64,000 nt of DNA from an uncultured Vampirovibrio sp. (GCA_910577515.1 CAJTLW010000007.1:1-64000), one strand, 5' to 3'. Counted from the first letter of the stretch, positions 16,989-26,439 are shown. Made by a program: numbers and translations. The notes: generated by a model from the sequence alone, not told the origin.

Positions 16989-17522
16989 CTATAAAAACAG
17001 CCATCCGCAAATAAGAACTGCTGCAATAATTCCAACAATATCCGCTAAAATTCCGGTTAAAACTGCATGCCTGAATTTTGTCACCCCTATTGCCCCAAAA
17101 TAAACAGATAAAACATAGAATGTAGTCTCTGAACTTCCTACAATAACTGCAGAAAGCTTTGCTGCATAAGAATTAGCCCCGTTTGAATTTACAATATCAG
17201 AAAAAATTCCAAGTGTCGCCCCGCCAGAAAGCGAACGGGTTAGCATCAAAGGAAGTGTATCTACAGGGATTTTTAAAGCTTCAAGCGGCCCGCTTAGAAG
17301 AGATGCTAAGGCTTCAATCGCCCCGGATGCTCTAAACATTGAAACAGCAGCCATAATAGCAATAAGATAGGGAATAATTTTTACGCTGATTTTAATCCCC
17401 TCTTTTGCCCCCTGTGTAAAGGTTTCATAAACAGGCACTTTTTTTATAAACCCGAAAATCAAAATAATAGCGATTATCAAAGGCAAAATAGAAACCGATA
17501 TCAAATTTAAAACTTCTCTCAT
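16989..17522 (-). CDS. spmB: SpmB-like membrane protein (nucleoside-recognition Gate domain)
   Basis: The 177-residue integral membrane protein has about five hydrophobic segments and the Gate-domain pattern RSLSGGATLGIFSDI.. and SSETTFYVLSVYFGAIG. It matches spore maturation protein B. It overlaps spmA by 4 nt (ATGA), so the two are coupled. In Bacillus the pair is needed for spore core dehydration, yet homologs are common in non-spore-formers, where they are thought to transport an unknown solute. Confidence 0.85.
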   Translation of the reverse strand: MREVLNLISVSILPLIIAIILIFGFIKKVPVYETFTQGAKEGIKISVKIIPYLIAIMAAVSMFRASGAIEALASLLSGPLEALKIPVDTLPLMLTRSLSGGATLGIFSDIVNSNGANSYAAKLSAVIVGSSETTFYVLSVYFGAIGVTKFRHAVLTGILADIVGIIAAVLICGWLFL

Positions 17523-18259
17523 AATAACCCTCTCTTCCCTTTGTTTTTAAGGTTTTTGAGGCTTTTACATTTTTTTAATTTATTTTCTTTCTTAGAGATT
17601 TCTTTAAAAATATCTTTTTCAGCATAAGTTTTTAATTTTTCGAGCCTGTTTCTATATTTATTCTGCCTTGGTATTTTAAAAAACGGCGCCAGAAGTTTTG
17701 CAATGATTATAGCGAAAACAAAAGCTATTGTTGTCACGATCAAAGTCGGCAAAATAATTTCTGTTGGATTTTCCGCTTTTGAAGCAATTAAAATTGCAAT
17801 AACGCTTGCAGGAATCAATTGAAACCCTGCCGTATTCATTCCTAAAAAAATACACATTGAATTTGATGCAGTAGCTTCATCTTCACCGTTTTCCAAAGCT
17901 TCCCTTTTTAAATCCTGCATAGCTTTTATACCAAATGGCGTTGCAGCATTTGACAAGCCTAAGGCATTTGCGCTGAAATTAAGCGCAATATTGGAAAAAG
18001 CAGGGCTGTCTTTTTTTAAATCATTAAAAATAAGCCTCAGCAGAGGGCTTATTAATTTTGAAAATTTTTCAATCAACCCTGATTGTTTTGCAACATTCAC
18101 CATCCCAAGCCAAAATGCCATAATCCCGATTAGCGCTATTGCTATATTTACAGCATTTTGAACGGATAGAAGCATAGCATTTATAACATCATCAAGCTTT
18201 CCGTTTATAATCCCGCAAAGAATAGAAATTAAAATTAATCCGCCCCAGATATAATTCAT
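17519..18259 (-). CDS. spmA: SpmA-like membrane protein (nucleoside-recognition Gate domain)
   Basis: The 246-residue protein has several membrane spans and the Gate motif NALGLSNAATPFGIKAMQDL, followed by MCIFLGMNTAGFQLIP. It fits SpmA. The last ~40 residues are strongly basic and cytoplasmic (NRLEKLKTYAEKDIFKE..), longer than usual. It is upstream of spmB and 10 nt after an acidic coiled-coil gene, so a three-gene operon is likely. Confidence 0.85.
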   Translation of the reverse strand: MNYIWGGLILISILCGIINGKLDDVINAMLLSVQNAVNIAIALIGIMAFWLGMVNVAKQSGLIEKFSKLISPLLRLIFNDLKKDSPAFSNIALNFSANALGLSNAATPFGIKAMQDLKREALENGEDEATASNSMCIFLGMNTAGFQLIPASVIAILIASKAENPTEIILPTLIVTTIAFVFAIIIAKLLAPFFKIPRQNKYRNRLEKLKTYAEKDIFKEISKKENKLKKCKSLKNLKNKGKRGLL

Positions 18260-18269
18260 TTAATTTTAC

Positions 18270-19007
18270 CTACTTTTGGCCTACAAGGTCAAAATTGTGG
18301 TAATTCCAGGCATTTTGATTAATTTTATACCGAACTTTATCGCCTTCTTTTATGGTTTCAATCAAAACCCTATCTTGCGCCTCGTCTATTACAATAGAGC
18401 TTGCAAGACGCTTAAAAGCAGGGTACAGCTTAGCATTTATTTGTTTCAGACTGAATTCTTTGACATTTAAAATTTCATCTAAATAGCATCCACCTGCAAC
18501 AAATTCATCCAAAGGCGTTTTAATTTTCTTACCTTTGATATATTCGCCAAATGAAATAAGCTCCATTCTTGATTTTTTAGCCCGTTTTTCAGTTTTTTTT
18601 GAAGTTTCTTCAATATTTTCAGGCTCTTTATTTTCTTGTAACTCTTCTTTATCTTCTTTTGCATCAGCATCTGCAGTATCAGCTTCATTTTCATCCTGCA
18701 TCTGCTCTTCAAGCTTTATAACTTCCTGAGTAGCTTCTTCCACTGCTTCTTTAGAAACTTCATCCAAAATTTCTTCAGTTATTTCTTCATCTGCATTTTT
18801 TGCAAGTTCTTCAAGCTTTTTAGGCTCACCGTATTCAAGCTTTGCGGCTTCTTTAAAATTGGTTTCAAAATTTTCCCATTCCTCTTTTTTATAGAGGATG
18901 GATTTAACATACTGGTCAAATTCGCTTTTAATAATATCTGGAATATCGCCTGCGATTGATAATTCGCAAACACCTGAATATTTAACCGTTAATTTATACT
19001 TTGCCAT
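18270..19007 (-). CDS. Hypothetical acidic protein with central charged linker
   Basis: No known family is recognised. The 245-residue protein has three parts: an N-terminal beta-rich module (1-45, MAKYKLTVKYSGVCELSI..), a very acidic Glu/Asp/Lys linker (about 60-145) and a basic-to-neutral C-terminal domain (about 146-245, ELISFGEYIKGKKIKTPLDE..). The N-terminal module resembles the 44-residue protein encoded just upstream. It is soluble by composition, with no signal peptide. It probably shares a transcript with spmAB. Confidence 0.7.
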   Translation of the reverse strand: MAKYKLTVKYSGVCELSIAGDIPDIIKSEFDQYVKSILYKKEEWENFETNFKEAAKLEYGEPKKLEELAKNADEEITEEILDEVSKEAVEEATQEVIKLEEQMQDENEADTADADAKEDKEELQENKEPENIEETSKKTEKRAKKSRMELISFGEYIKGKKIKTPLDEFVAGGCYLDEILNVKEFSLKQINAKLYPAFKRLASSIVIDEAQDRVLIETIKEGDKVRYKINQNAWNYHNFDLVGQK

Positions 19008-19030
19008 AAAATTTTCCTGATTTTAAATTT

Positions 19031-19165
19031 TTAAGCTTTTTCGTTCTGTAACCTTAAAATATCTTCACGCCATTTTGATAATTCTTCTTCAATAAATTTT
19101 GAATCATCGGATGAAATTTCAATTTCAATTTCGCCCTTTTTAATTTTAAAAACGTAATCTGCCAT
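19031..19165 (-). CDS. Small 44-residue protein, related to the N-terminus of its neighbour
   Basis: The likely start is the ATG at 19165 (MADYVFKIKKGEIEIEIS..), with AAAGGAG 11 nt upstream; a longer in-frame version is possible but its added residues look non-coding. It aligns along its length with residues 1-44 of the next gene: MA-Y, alternating hydrophobics, ELS/EIS, an acidic turn and an amphipathic helix. It is probably a stand-alone copy of that domain. The function is unknown. Confidence 0.6.
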   Translation of the reverse strand: MADYVFKIKKGEIEIEISSDDSKFIEEELSKWREDILRLQNEKA

Positions 19166-19371
19166 TTTGCTTGAAACTCCTTTTAACTTATTTTTATTAT
19201 CCAACATCCCTTTATCTTTTGTCAAAGTTTTTTTGACTTTCTTTAAAAAAATATTAAAAAAATCTTTAGAATAGTTGTCAAAAAATCAACCATACAGATG
19301 AGATAAAATAAAGCGAATTTTAATATACTTGTGTATGGGAGAATAGGTTTTTAAATTTTAAAGGTAAAAAG

Positions 19372-21171
19372 TTGTATAACTATAACTTAATTAATCCTAT
19401 AAATATTACATACAGAAACCCGAAACAAAACCCTTACACTGGAAAAAACGGGGAAAATGAGCAGGGAGCAGAAAGTGCTGCTCAAAAGCCTGTAATACTT
19501 GATGAAAACAGAGGACAAGGCAGGCAATTCCCGAACGGAAATAAAGTTCAGGTTGATTATACAAAAAATAAGGTAAACATAGCGCAGGTTGTTGAAGATT
19601 TTAAAAGCACAATTGCTGCAATTAACGCACCTAAAGAGGTTTCCGATGAAGTACATCTTTATTTAAATTTAGTTGAAGCAGAATCAAGAAAGGAAAACCC
19701 TTCTCGCGAAATTATCTTATCAAACCTGAAAAATGCTTCAAAAATCTCTGATAAATTTATTGAAGACAGCCTGAAAAAGCCCTCTACAGTTGTGGAAGAT
19801 TGGGTAAATGCGCTGTTTTTACAACATGTGGAATTAAAATCTGACCCCGGATTTATAAATGAAGCATTCAGGGTGCAAATTCCTGATAATAAACAAGCTG
19901 AAACACCTGCTACAGATACACCGCAGCCGGTTCAAAATATTCAAAATGAAACTCCGAAAGTATTCGACAGAGTTTCAAGCGCTGATGATTTTCAAAATTC
20001 AACTTTAAATATTTATAAAATTCCGCAAAATAAAATTACAATTAATGAAATTAAACCCGTAGGACAGGCCTATAATGCCATTGAAGCTTATAGCACGACG
20101 GGAAATGAAAATTTGACCTATTCAACTACAGCGGCCTCTGAAAGTCCGTTTTTAGAGGCTGCTGTTTCTTTTACTGGTGAAGGTCAGAATATTTCTTTTG
20201 CTGAAAGCAGACAGATAGAAGAAACAAAAAGTATTGAAACACAAACGATTTCAGCCCAAAGCGCCGAAACCACGAACGCTGTTTACAGGCTGAATGCAAC
20301 TGTTGAAGCCCCAAAATCCCAGCCATTCACTGAAACAATACGGGAAAATTCTTCCGCACAAACTTTAAACACGGCATCTGCAGAATTTTTAAGCACAGAA
20401 CCCGTGATGGCGCCTAAAATTACCCCTTTAAGAACGGCTTTAAGCGAAGAAGAGCAGCTTGCAAGGAGCAATTTTGTACGTGCAAAAAGAATAATAAAAG
20501 AAAACGGTGACCCCTATAATGCACTGAAACTCTATGATGAGGCGCTTAAACTTGTTCAAAATTCAGGCGATGATAACCTGAAAGCCGCAATTTATTTTGA
20601 AAGAGGCAAGGTTTTTGATGATTACGATTATGCAGAATATGCCCTGAAAGATTATAATAATGCTACAAAATGCACTGATAATAATTTAAAAACTCACGCG
20701 CACCTTAAAATGGGCAGAATTTATGATGATTATGTGATGTTTGACCCTGCACTTGAACAGTATTCACTTGCAATTGAGACCTCTGAAGAAGCCAAAAACC
20801 CTGCAGGTAAAACAAAAGCGCTAAGATATCTTGCAGCACTTTTTGCAGACAGATACGACAGAGAAAACACTGAAATTTTTAACGCATTATCTGTAGATGC
20901 AGCAAGGGAAACAGGTAATTCAAAAGTAGTTGCAAAAACCTTGATGGAAGCTGCTGAAAACTTTGAATATATAGGCGAAGACATTAAGGCTCTCGGCAGC
21001 TACAAAGAGGCTGCTAAAATGCTTTATGAGCTTGGAGATTTCAGCACGCTTTCAATGAACTACGAAGCCGCATCCGACATTATGGCAAGGCTTGGAAACG
21101 AAGCTAAAGCAATGAGTCTTTTATCAAAAGCTCTTCTGTATCGTCAAAAGGCAGAACTCCAAACGGCTTAA
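19372..21171 (+). CDS. TPR-repeat protein with long disordered N-terminal half
   Basis: The 599-residue protein starts at TTG (19372), with AAAGG about 8 nt upstream. Residues 1-160 are of mixed composition with an Asn/Tyr-rich start. Residues about 170-345 are Thr/Ser/Ala/Gln-rich and probably disordered. Residues about 355-595 form six or more TPR-like helical pairs (for example DPYNALKLYDEALKLVQNSG and ADYALKDYNNA-type units). The last 68 bp overlap the 3' end of aroB on the other strand. It likely acts as a scaffold for protein interaction, with an unknown partner. Confidence 0.75.
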   Translation: MYNYNLINPINITYRNPKQNPYTGKNGENEQGAESAAQKPVILDENRGQGRQFPNGNKVQVDYTKNKVNIAQVVEDFKSTIAAINAPKEVSDEVHLYLNLVEAESRKENPSREIILSNLKNASKISDKFIEDSLKKPSTVVEDWVNALFLQHVELKSDPGFINEAFRVQIPDNKQAETPATDTPQPVQNIQNETPKVFDRVSSADDFQNSTLNIYKIPQNKITINEIKPVGQAYNAIEAYSTTGNENLTYSTTAASESPFLEAAVSFTGEGQNISFAESRQIEETKSIETQTISAQSAETTNAVYRLNATVEAPKSQPFTETIRENSSAQTLNTASAEFLSTEPVMAPKITPLRTALSEEEQLARSNFVRAKRIIKENGDPYNALKLYDEALKLVQNSGDDNLKAAIYFERGKVFDDYDYAEYALKDYNNATKCTDNNLKTHAHLKMGRIYDDYVMFDPALEQYSLAIETSEEAKNPAGKTKALRYLAALFADRYDRENTEIFNALSVDAARETGNSKVVAKTLMEAAENFEYIGEDIKALGSYKEAAKMLYELGDFSTLSMNYEAASDIMARLGNEAKAMSLLSKALLYRQKAELQTA

Positions 21172-22192
21172 CAGGCAAAATCAGCTTAATTTTTGAATGA
21201 GAAACTTTTTTATCTGATTTCATTGCTTCAAGCATCTTATCTTTATTAAAATTTTTCATACTATCTGAAATCAAATTATAAGCATAAATTAAATTTACAG
21301 CTATTTTATGGTATTCACTCGTAATCAAATTCCGCACCAGAGCCGCATTGAACGCCATTATCATTCCGGCCGCAACCGCTTCTCCGTGAGTATATTTTTT
21401 AAAATTCGTAATTTTTTCAACGGCATGTCCAAATGTATGGCCAAAATTTAAGATAGCTCTTAAACCCTTCTCGCACTCATCTTTTGCGACCACATCCGCC
21501 TTCATTGAAACACAAATATAAATGATTTCTTCCCAATGTTTTTTAAGCTCAACATACAAAGCCTCATTTTGCTTGTCTTTCAAGTCTTTCAGAAAATTAA
21601 AAAATTGAAAATCTTTATCCGTTGCACTTTTTTCAATAAAAGCATATTTTAAAACTTCCCCTAAACCCGTCTTAATTTGGCGAACATCAAGCGTATTAAG
21701 AGTTTCAGGGTCAATTAAAACAAGTTTTGGTTGTTTAAAAGCACCAACCAGGTTTTTGCCCATTTTATGATTAAAGCCCGTTTTCCCGCCAACAGACGAA
21801 TCCACCTGAGAAAGCAGCGTTGTCGGTATTTGAATATAATCAACCCCCCTTAAAACACTTGCTGCAGCAAACCCTGCCATATCGCCCACAACCCCGCCAC
21901 CAAAAGCTATAATACAGTCGTTGCGCTCGATTTTAGCCTCAAGCAATTTATCCATAATATATTCAAACGTCTTAAAATTTTTATATTTTTCACCATCTTC
22001 AATTTGGATAATATGTTCAAAATCCCCTAAGACGCTTTTATAGAGCTTATATACGGTTTTATTCGTAATTACAAAAAACCGCCCTAAACCATTATAGTGC
22101 AAAGCAATAGCACCTTTTAAATCTTCTAAAAGCCCGCTTTTAATAATTATCGGGTAGCTTTTTTCATTCAATTCAACCATTAATTTTTTCAT
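21104..22192 (-). CDS. aroB: 3-dehydroquinate synthase
   Basis: AroB converts DAHP to 3-dehydroquinate with NAD+ and a divalent metal, the second shikimate step. The 362-residue protein shows GGGVVGDMAGFAAASVLRG (NAD loop), TTLLSQVDSSVGGKTGFN and the metal-binding histidines in ILNFGHTFGHAVE. Its start overlaps the end of aroK by 20 nt. Its final 68 bp lie opposite the 3' end of a TPR gene, and the C-terminal residues (LPVKPFGVLPF..) still look family-like, so the overlap is genuine. Confidence 0.96.
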   Translation of the reverse strand: MKKLMVELNEKSYPIIIKSGLLEDLKGAIALHYNGLGRFFVITNKTVYKLYKSVLGDFEHIIQIEDGEKYKNFKTFEYIMDKLLEAKIERNDCIIAFGGGVVGDMAGFAAASVLRGVDYIQIPTTLLSQVDSSVGGKTGFNHKMGKNLVGAFKQPKLVLIDPETLNTLDVRQIKTGLGEVLKYAFIEKSATDKDFQFFNFLKDLKDKQNEALYVELKKHWEEIIYICVSMKADVVAKDECEKGLRAILNFGHTFGHAVEKITNFKKYTHGEAVAAGMIMAFNAALVRNLITSEYHKIAVNLIYAYNLISDSMKNFNKDKMLEAMKSDKKVSHSKIKLILPVKPFGVLPFDDTEELLIKDSLL

Positions 22193-22703
22193 AAATTTCA
22201 GCTATCTCATCCGTTATTTCTTTTGCGCTTTTTTCAATTGTATTTATCTTGAAATCGGCACATTCATATTTAATGCGCCTTTTATCCAAAATTTCTTTAA
22301 TTGTCTTTTTTGGGTCACTAGTTTTTAAAAGCGGTCTTTTTGTATCCCCCTTAATCCTCTCATAGAGGACTTCATAAGGCGCTTCAAGATAATAAATTCT
22401 GCCTATTTCTCTTAATTTTCTAATGCACAAAGCATTTTCTACAATTCCACCTCCTGTTGATATTACAAGCTTTTGACCCGTTTCAAAAGAATTAAGCATC
22501 TCATATTCCATCTCTCTAAAAGCCTTTTCACCAAAGTTTTTAAAGATTTCAGGAATAGACATTTTTTTATGTTTTTCAATCAAATCATCCAAATCAATAA
22601 AGCCGAGTTTCAGCTTTCTTGATAAAACACTGCCCACGGTTGATTTTCCGGCGCCCATCATTCCTGTTAAAATTATAGTTTTATTTTTAGAATTCTCTTG
22701 CAT
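22173..22703 (-). CDS. aroK: Shikimate kinase
   Basis: The enzyme phosphorylates shikimate at O3 using ATP. The likely start is the ATG at 22703 (MQENSKNKTIILTGMMGAGKST), giving 176 residues; a longer in-frame ORF intrudes into aroC and is not kinase-like. Walker A GMMGAGKS, the shikimate-binding DLDDLIEKH and FREMEYE, and STGGGIV (Walker B-like) are all present. It overlaps aroC by 17 nt and aroB by 20 nt within aroC-aroK-aroB. Confidence 0.94.
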   Translation of the reverse strand: MQENSKNKTIILTGMMGAGKSTVGSVLSRKLKLGFIDLDDLIEKHKKMSIPEIFKNFGEKAFREMEYEMLNSFETGQKLVISTGGGIVENALCIRKLREIGRIYYLEAPYEVLYERIKGDTKRPLLKTSDPKKTIKEILDKRRIKYECADFKINTIEKSAKEITDEIAEIYEKING

Positions 22704-23862
22704 ATTTCCTGTAATTTTCAAAATTTTCCATAGTTTCATCAAAATTATCGGCGCCAAATTTTTCAAAAAAAGCATCCAATAATATTATAGAAGCAAAATT
22801 CAGAGCAACTGTTCCAAGTGCCTCTACAGCCGAGGTGTCAGCCCGCTCAAAATGCGCACTTTCGGAGGTTTTAGTCTTAATATTTATCGAATTTAAGGGT
22901 TTGCGCATCGTAGGAATAGGTTTCATCGAAAGCCTGATTACAACATCTTCCCCGTTTGTCATGCCGCCCTCTATACCGCCTGCATTATTTGTTTTTCTTT
23001 CTACTGCAAGGGTTTGAACATTATCGGCATCTTCAAAAGTCTTATTGTCACAAGTTTTCCCTTGTTTTACAAAAATTTCATCATGCACCTTTGAGCCAGG
23101 CAGCCCTGAAACTTCTTTCCCCATGCCAATTTCAACCGCTTTAACGGCAGGAATACTCATTATAGCACCTGCTAAACGTCCATCAAGCCTTCTATCCCAG
23201 TGTACAAAGCTTCCTAACCCGACAGGAAGATTTTTAAACCTGATTTCAACCTCTCCTCCAAGGCTTTCACCTTCCTGCTTTGCCTTTTCAATTATGGCAT
23301 CAATTTCTTCTTCAGTGGTTTTTCCACCTACAGAAAGAGTTTTGGCCTCTCCCAAAATATCAAATTTTCTTAAAATATCCTGACAAAGCGCCCCAACAGC
23401 CACTCTTGTAGCCGTTTCCCTTGCACTCGAGCGCTCCAGAATATTTCTTATATCTTTATGGTGATATTTTATAGCACCTGCAAAATCCGCATGTCCCGGG
23501 CGCACACGGGTAATTTCTTTTTCATTTATAAGCGCCTCTATTTCAGAACGTGTTTGATTATCAAGCCCCTCAAAATCAATAGCGGTAACACTCATGGGGA
23601 TTTTCCAGTTTTCAAAATCTTTATTTTGAATTTCAATGCAAATTGGCGCCCCTGTTGTCTTTTGAAACCTTACGCCCGATTTTATTTCAACCGTGTCAGT
23701 TTCAATTTTCATCCTTCCGCCTCTGCCTTTACCCTTTTGGCGATTCTTAAGCTCATTATTTATAAAATCCAAATCAAGATAATATCCGCTCCCAATGCCC
23801 TCTATAATTGCATTCAGGCACTTTCCATGCGATTCTCCGGATGTTAAAAACCTTATTACCAT
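22687..23862 (-). CDS. aroC: Chorismate synthase
   Basis: AroC makes chorismate from EPSP using reduced FMN. The 391-residue protein starts MVIRFLTSGESHGKCLNAIIEG, and carries RPGHADFAGAIKY, RSSARETATRVAVGA and GGIEGGMTNG, all signatures of the family. AAAGGA precedes the ATG at 23862. It heads the aroC-aroK-aroB operon. No aroA or aroE is in the window. Confidence 0.97.
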   Translation of the reverse strand: MVIRFLTSGESHGKCLNAIIEGIGSGYYLDLDFINNELKNRQKGKGRGGRMKIETDTVEIKSGVRFQKTTGAPICIEIQNKDFENWKIPMSVTAIDFEGLDNQTRSEIEALINEKEITRVRPGHADFAGAIKYHHKDIRNILERSSARETATRVAVGALCQDILRKFDILGEAKTLSVGGKTTEEEIDAIIEKAKQEGESLGGEVEIRFKNLPVGLGSFVHWDRRLDGRLAGAIMSIPAVKAVEIGMGKEVSGLPGSKVHDEIFVKQGKTCDNKTFEDADNVQTLAVERKTNNAGGIEGGMTNGEDVVIRLSMKPIPTMRKPLNSINIKTKTSESAHFERADTSAVEALGTVALNFASIILLDAFFEKFGADNFDETMENFENYRKYAREF

Positions 23863-23895
23863 ATTTTTTTCCTTTAATAGTACGGGTTTTCTTCT

Positions 23896-24633
23896 TTAAA
23901 TATATTCCCAAGGAATATGTTCTTTGGCTATAATTGTTTCTACGCCTGCCTTTGCAATTAATCCCTGTATCAGGGGAAGTACAGGCAGTTCAGATTCAAA
24001 ATGCCCTATATCAGCTACTGCAAAACCTTGAACTTCAAGTGCAGCGTGGAATTTCACGTCTCCCGTAATATATAAATCAACGTCATATTCCCTTAATTTC
24101 TTGATAGAACCGCCCCCGGCACCTGCACAAAGAGCTACATTACGCACAGTTTCTATATTTGAAGGATTTATTAATTTTATTCTTTCTGTCCCGATTGCGG
24201 TTTTTATACCTGAAAGCAGCTCCATCAGGTCAATTTCATCTTTCAGGTGGGCAATTTTTATGTATTCATCAACTGTAACAAGGTTTTTAAACCCTAAAAC
24301 ACCTGCAAGTGCATCCGTTGTTGAGCCATAGGTCTTATCAAGGTTTGTATGGGCGCTATAAACGCATATATTGTGCTTTATGGCTTCAACAATTATGCTG
24401 CTGTCAATTTTACTTAATTTGTCGAAAATTAAAGGGTGGTGCGTGATTATAAGATCACAATCGTTTGTAATTGCCTCAGAGAGCGTTTCTTTAGTTAAAG
24501 ACAATGCTATCAAAACCCTGTTTGTATAGCCGTGGTGCAGATTTATCTGCCATCCGGAATTATCCCAAGGCTCCATTAAATCAAGGGATGCGTACTTTTC
24601 AATTTTTGAAATAATTTCTTCGGTTTTAATCAT
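23896..24633 (-). CDS. Nif3-like dinuclear metal-center protein
   Basis: The 245-residue protein matches the Nif3/YbgI/YqfO family. LIITHHPLIF (metal-binding His pair), SAHTNLDK and the C-terminal DIGHFESE supply the expected metal ligands. The variable insert of YqfO is absent, so this is the short YbgI-like form. The biochemical role of the family is uncertain; annotations as GTP cyclohydrolase type 2 are weakly grounded. It overlaps coaBC by 4 nt in gmk-coaBC-nif3. Confidence 0.88.
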   Translation of the reverse strand: MIKTEEIISKIEKYASLDLMEPWDNSGWQINLHHGYTNRVLIALSLTKETLSEAITNDCDLIITHHPLIFDKLSKIDSSIIVEAIKHNICVYSAHTNLDKTYGSTTDALAGVLGFKNLVTVDEYIKIAHLKDEIDLMELLSGIKTAIGTERIKLINPSNIETVRNVALCAGAGGGSIKKLREYDVDLYITGDVKFHAALEVQGFAVADIGHFESELPVLPLIQGLIAKAGVETIIAKEHIPWEYI

Positions 24634-25832
24634 AAAACTCGCTCCAGTATGGCTTTTGCCACATTATCTTTACTATTTTTTTCAATATGGCAGGTATTTC
24701 CAGCCTTATCTAATATCCAAACCTCGTTTTCATCAGTATTTAGGGCAACTTTTGCTTCATTTGCTATTATAAAATCGGCATTTTTCTTGTGCAGCTTAGT
24801 TTTTGCGGTTTCTAAAACATTTTGAGTTGCAAGTGAAAAGCCGATTGTTTTTTGCCCTTCTTTTTTAATTTTACCCATTTCCTGCAATATATCAGGGTTT
24901 TGAACTAATTCTAAGGTTAAATTTTCATCTTCATTTTTTGAAATCTTTTCTACTGCAGGAGTTTTGGGGCGAAAATCACTCACAGCTGCTGCCATAATAA
25001 GGCAATCTGCCGTTTTAAATTTTTCTTCCACCTCTTTGAACATATCAAGTGTAGAATTTACAATTGTTACCATATAAGGAAGTTGTCTTTTAAAATCTAT
25101 CGTACTTATTAATTCAACGTCATACCCCATAGAATACGCACAATCCGCAAGGCACAAGCCCATACGCCCGCTTGATGCGTTAGAAATAAAACGCACAGGG
25201 TCTATCCACTCTTTTGTACCGCCGGTTGTCACTAATATCTTCTTTTTCTTTGTTAAATTACCTGAATTCCTTTCAGGATAAAGGATTTCGAGAATAGCAT
25301 CATAAATTTTTTCAACGCTTGCCATCTTCCCGTCACCCTTATATCCGCAGGCAAGCTCTCCCACCTCGGTTTCAACCGTCTTTACGCCTTCATTTTTAAG
25401 TGCATTTATGTTTTTTTGGACAAAAGGATTATTCAGCATTCCGGTATTCATCGCAGGCGCAATAATGACGGGTTTTTTAGAGCCAAGATAAGCGTTAAAC
25501 ACACTAGTTATAAGGTTATCAGCTATTCCTGAAGCAAATTTCGAAACTGTATTTGCTGTAATTGGCGCTATCACAAATAAATCCGCCCAATCAGCAAGTG
25601 AAATATGCTCTGTACTGCCTTTTGGCGCAAATTGATTAGAGTAAACCGGATTATTAGAAAGGGTTTCAAGCGTTTTATAGCCTACAAATTCAAACGCAGA
25701 AGGGCTAACCACCACTTTTACGTTCGCACCTGCCTTGATTAGCATTCTAATCAAAGAACAGATTTTATAACAAGCAATAGATCCTGTCAGCCCAAGTAAA
25801 ATTTTTTTACCATCTAAAATTTTATTTTGCAT
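24630..25832 (-). CDS. coaBC: Bifunctional phosphopantothenoylcysteine decarboxylase/synthetase
   Basis: CoaBC couples cysteine to 4'-phosphopantothenate and decarboxylates the product, two steps of CoA synthesis. The N-terminal FMN half has GLTGSIACYK and APAMNTGM, and the C-terminal half has the synthetase motifs TTGGTKEWIDPVRFISNASSG and AAAVSDFRP. I place the start at the second ATG (25832), 7 nt after GGAG; the first ATG (25844) overlaps that site. Length is 400 residues. It overlaps the end of gmk by 11 nt. Confidence 0.95.
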   Translation of the reverse strand: MQNKILDGKKILLGLTGSIACYKICSLIRMLIKAGANVKVVVSPSAFEFVGYKTLETLSNNPVYSNQFAPKGSTEHISLADWADLFVIAPITANTVSKFASGIADNLITSVFNAYLGSKKPVIIAPAMNTGMLNNPFVQKNINALKNEGVKTVETEVGELACGYKGDGKMASVEKIYDAILEILYPERNSGNLTKKKKILVTTGGTKEWIDPVRFISNASSGRMGLCLADCAYSMGYDVELISTIDFKRQLPYMVTIVNSTLDMFKEVEEKFKTADCLIMAAAVSDFRPKTPAVEKISKNEDENLTLELVQNPDILQEMGKIKKEGQKTIGFSLATQNVLETAKTKLHKKNADFIIANEAKVALNTDENEVWILDKAGNTCHIEKNSKDNVAKAILERVL

Positions 25833-26427
25833 TTTTTTCTCCATCTTTTAAAATTTGGAGATTTTTTTCATTTTCATAAACTTTTTGCAGTTTTTCAAGC
25901 GCATCTTCAACTTTATCATTCACGATTGCATATTTATAATGAGGCGCAAGCTTTAATTCCTCACGGACTCTTTGGAGCCTCTTTTGTATAGACTCTTCAT
26001 CTTCAGTTTTTCGCCCCCTGAGGCGTTTTTCAAGTTCATCAAGATTTGGCGGGGTGAAAAAAATCGTTATACAATCGGGAAATTTTTCCATAATTTTTTT
26101 TGCCCCTTGGGTTTCAATTTCAAGAAGCACATCAGCCCCTTGTGACAACGCTTTTAATACAAATTTTTTCTTTGTCCCATAATAATTATCAGAATATTTT
26201 GCCCATTCCAAAAATTCATCATTTTGAATTGAAGCTTCAAATTCTTCATTTGTAACAAAGAAATAATTAACCCCATTAACCTCGCCCGGACGCGGTTTTC
26301 TAGTGGTTTCCGATATTGAATAAATTATATTTTTATTATTGTGGAAAAATTTTTCTAAAATTGTTCCTTTGCCAACCCCTGAAGGGCCTGTGATTATAAA
26401 TAATTTACCAAAACTTTTGCTTTCCAT
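25822..26427 (-). CDS. gmk: Guanylate kinase
   Basis: Gmk phosphorylates GMP to GDP. The 201-residue form from ATG 26427 begins MESKSFGKLFIITGPSGVGKGT, with the P-loop GPSGVGKG at about 13-20. The GMP-binding TTRKPRPGEVNGVNYFF and ..GRKTEDEESIQKRL segments are present. An upstream in-frame GTG exists but falls inside the TATAAT promoter, so it is rejected. The -10 lies 6 nt before the ATG, indicating a leaderless message. Confidence 0.96.
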   Translation of the reverse strand: MESKSFGKLFIITGPSGVGKGTILEKFFHNNKNIIYSISETTRKPRPGEVNGVNYFFVTNEEFEASIQNDEFLEWAKYSDNYYGTKKKFVLKALSQGADVLLEIETQGAKKIMEKFPDCITIFFTPPNLDELEKRLRGRKTEDEESIQKRLQRVREELKLAPHYKYAIVNDKVEDALEKLQKVYENEKNLQILKDGEKNAK

Positions 26428-26433
26428 TTGTAA

Positions 26434-26439
26434 ATTATA
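26434..26439 (-). promoter_or_regulatory. gmk -10 element, predicted leaderless
   Basis: A perfect TATAAT on the minus strand lies exactly 6 nt upstream of the gmk ATG at 26427. No Shine-Dalgarno fits between them, so transcription probably starts at the start codon. The -35 region is weak. Confidence 0.55.
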
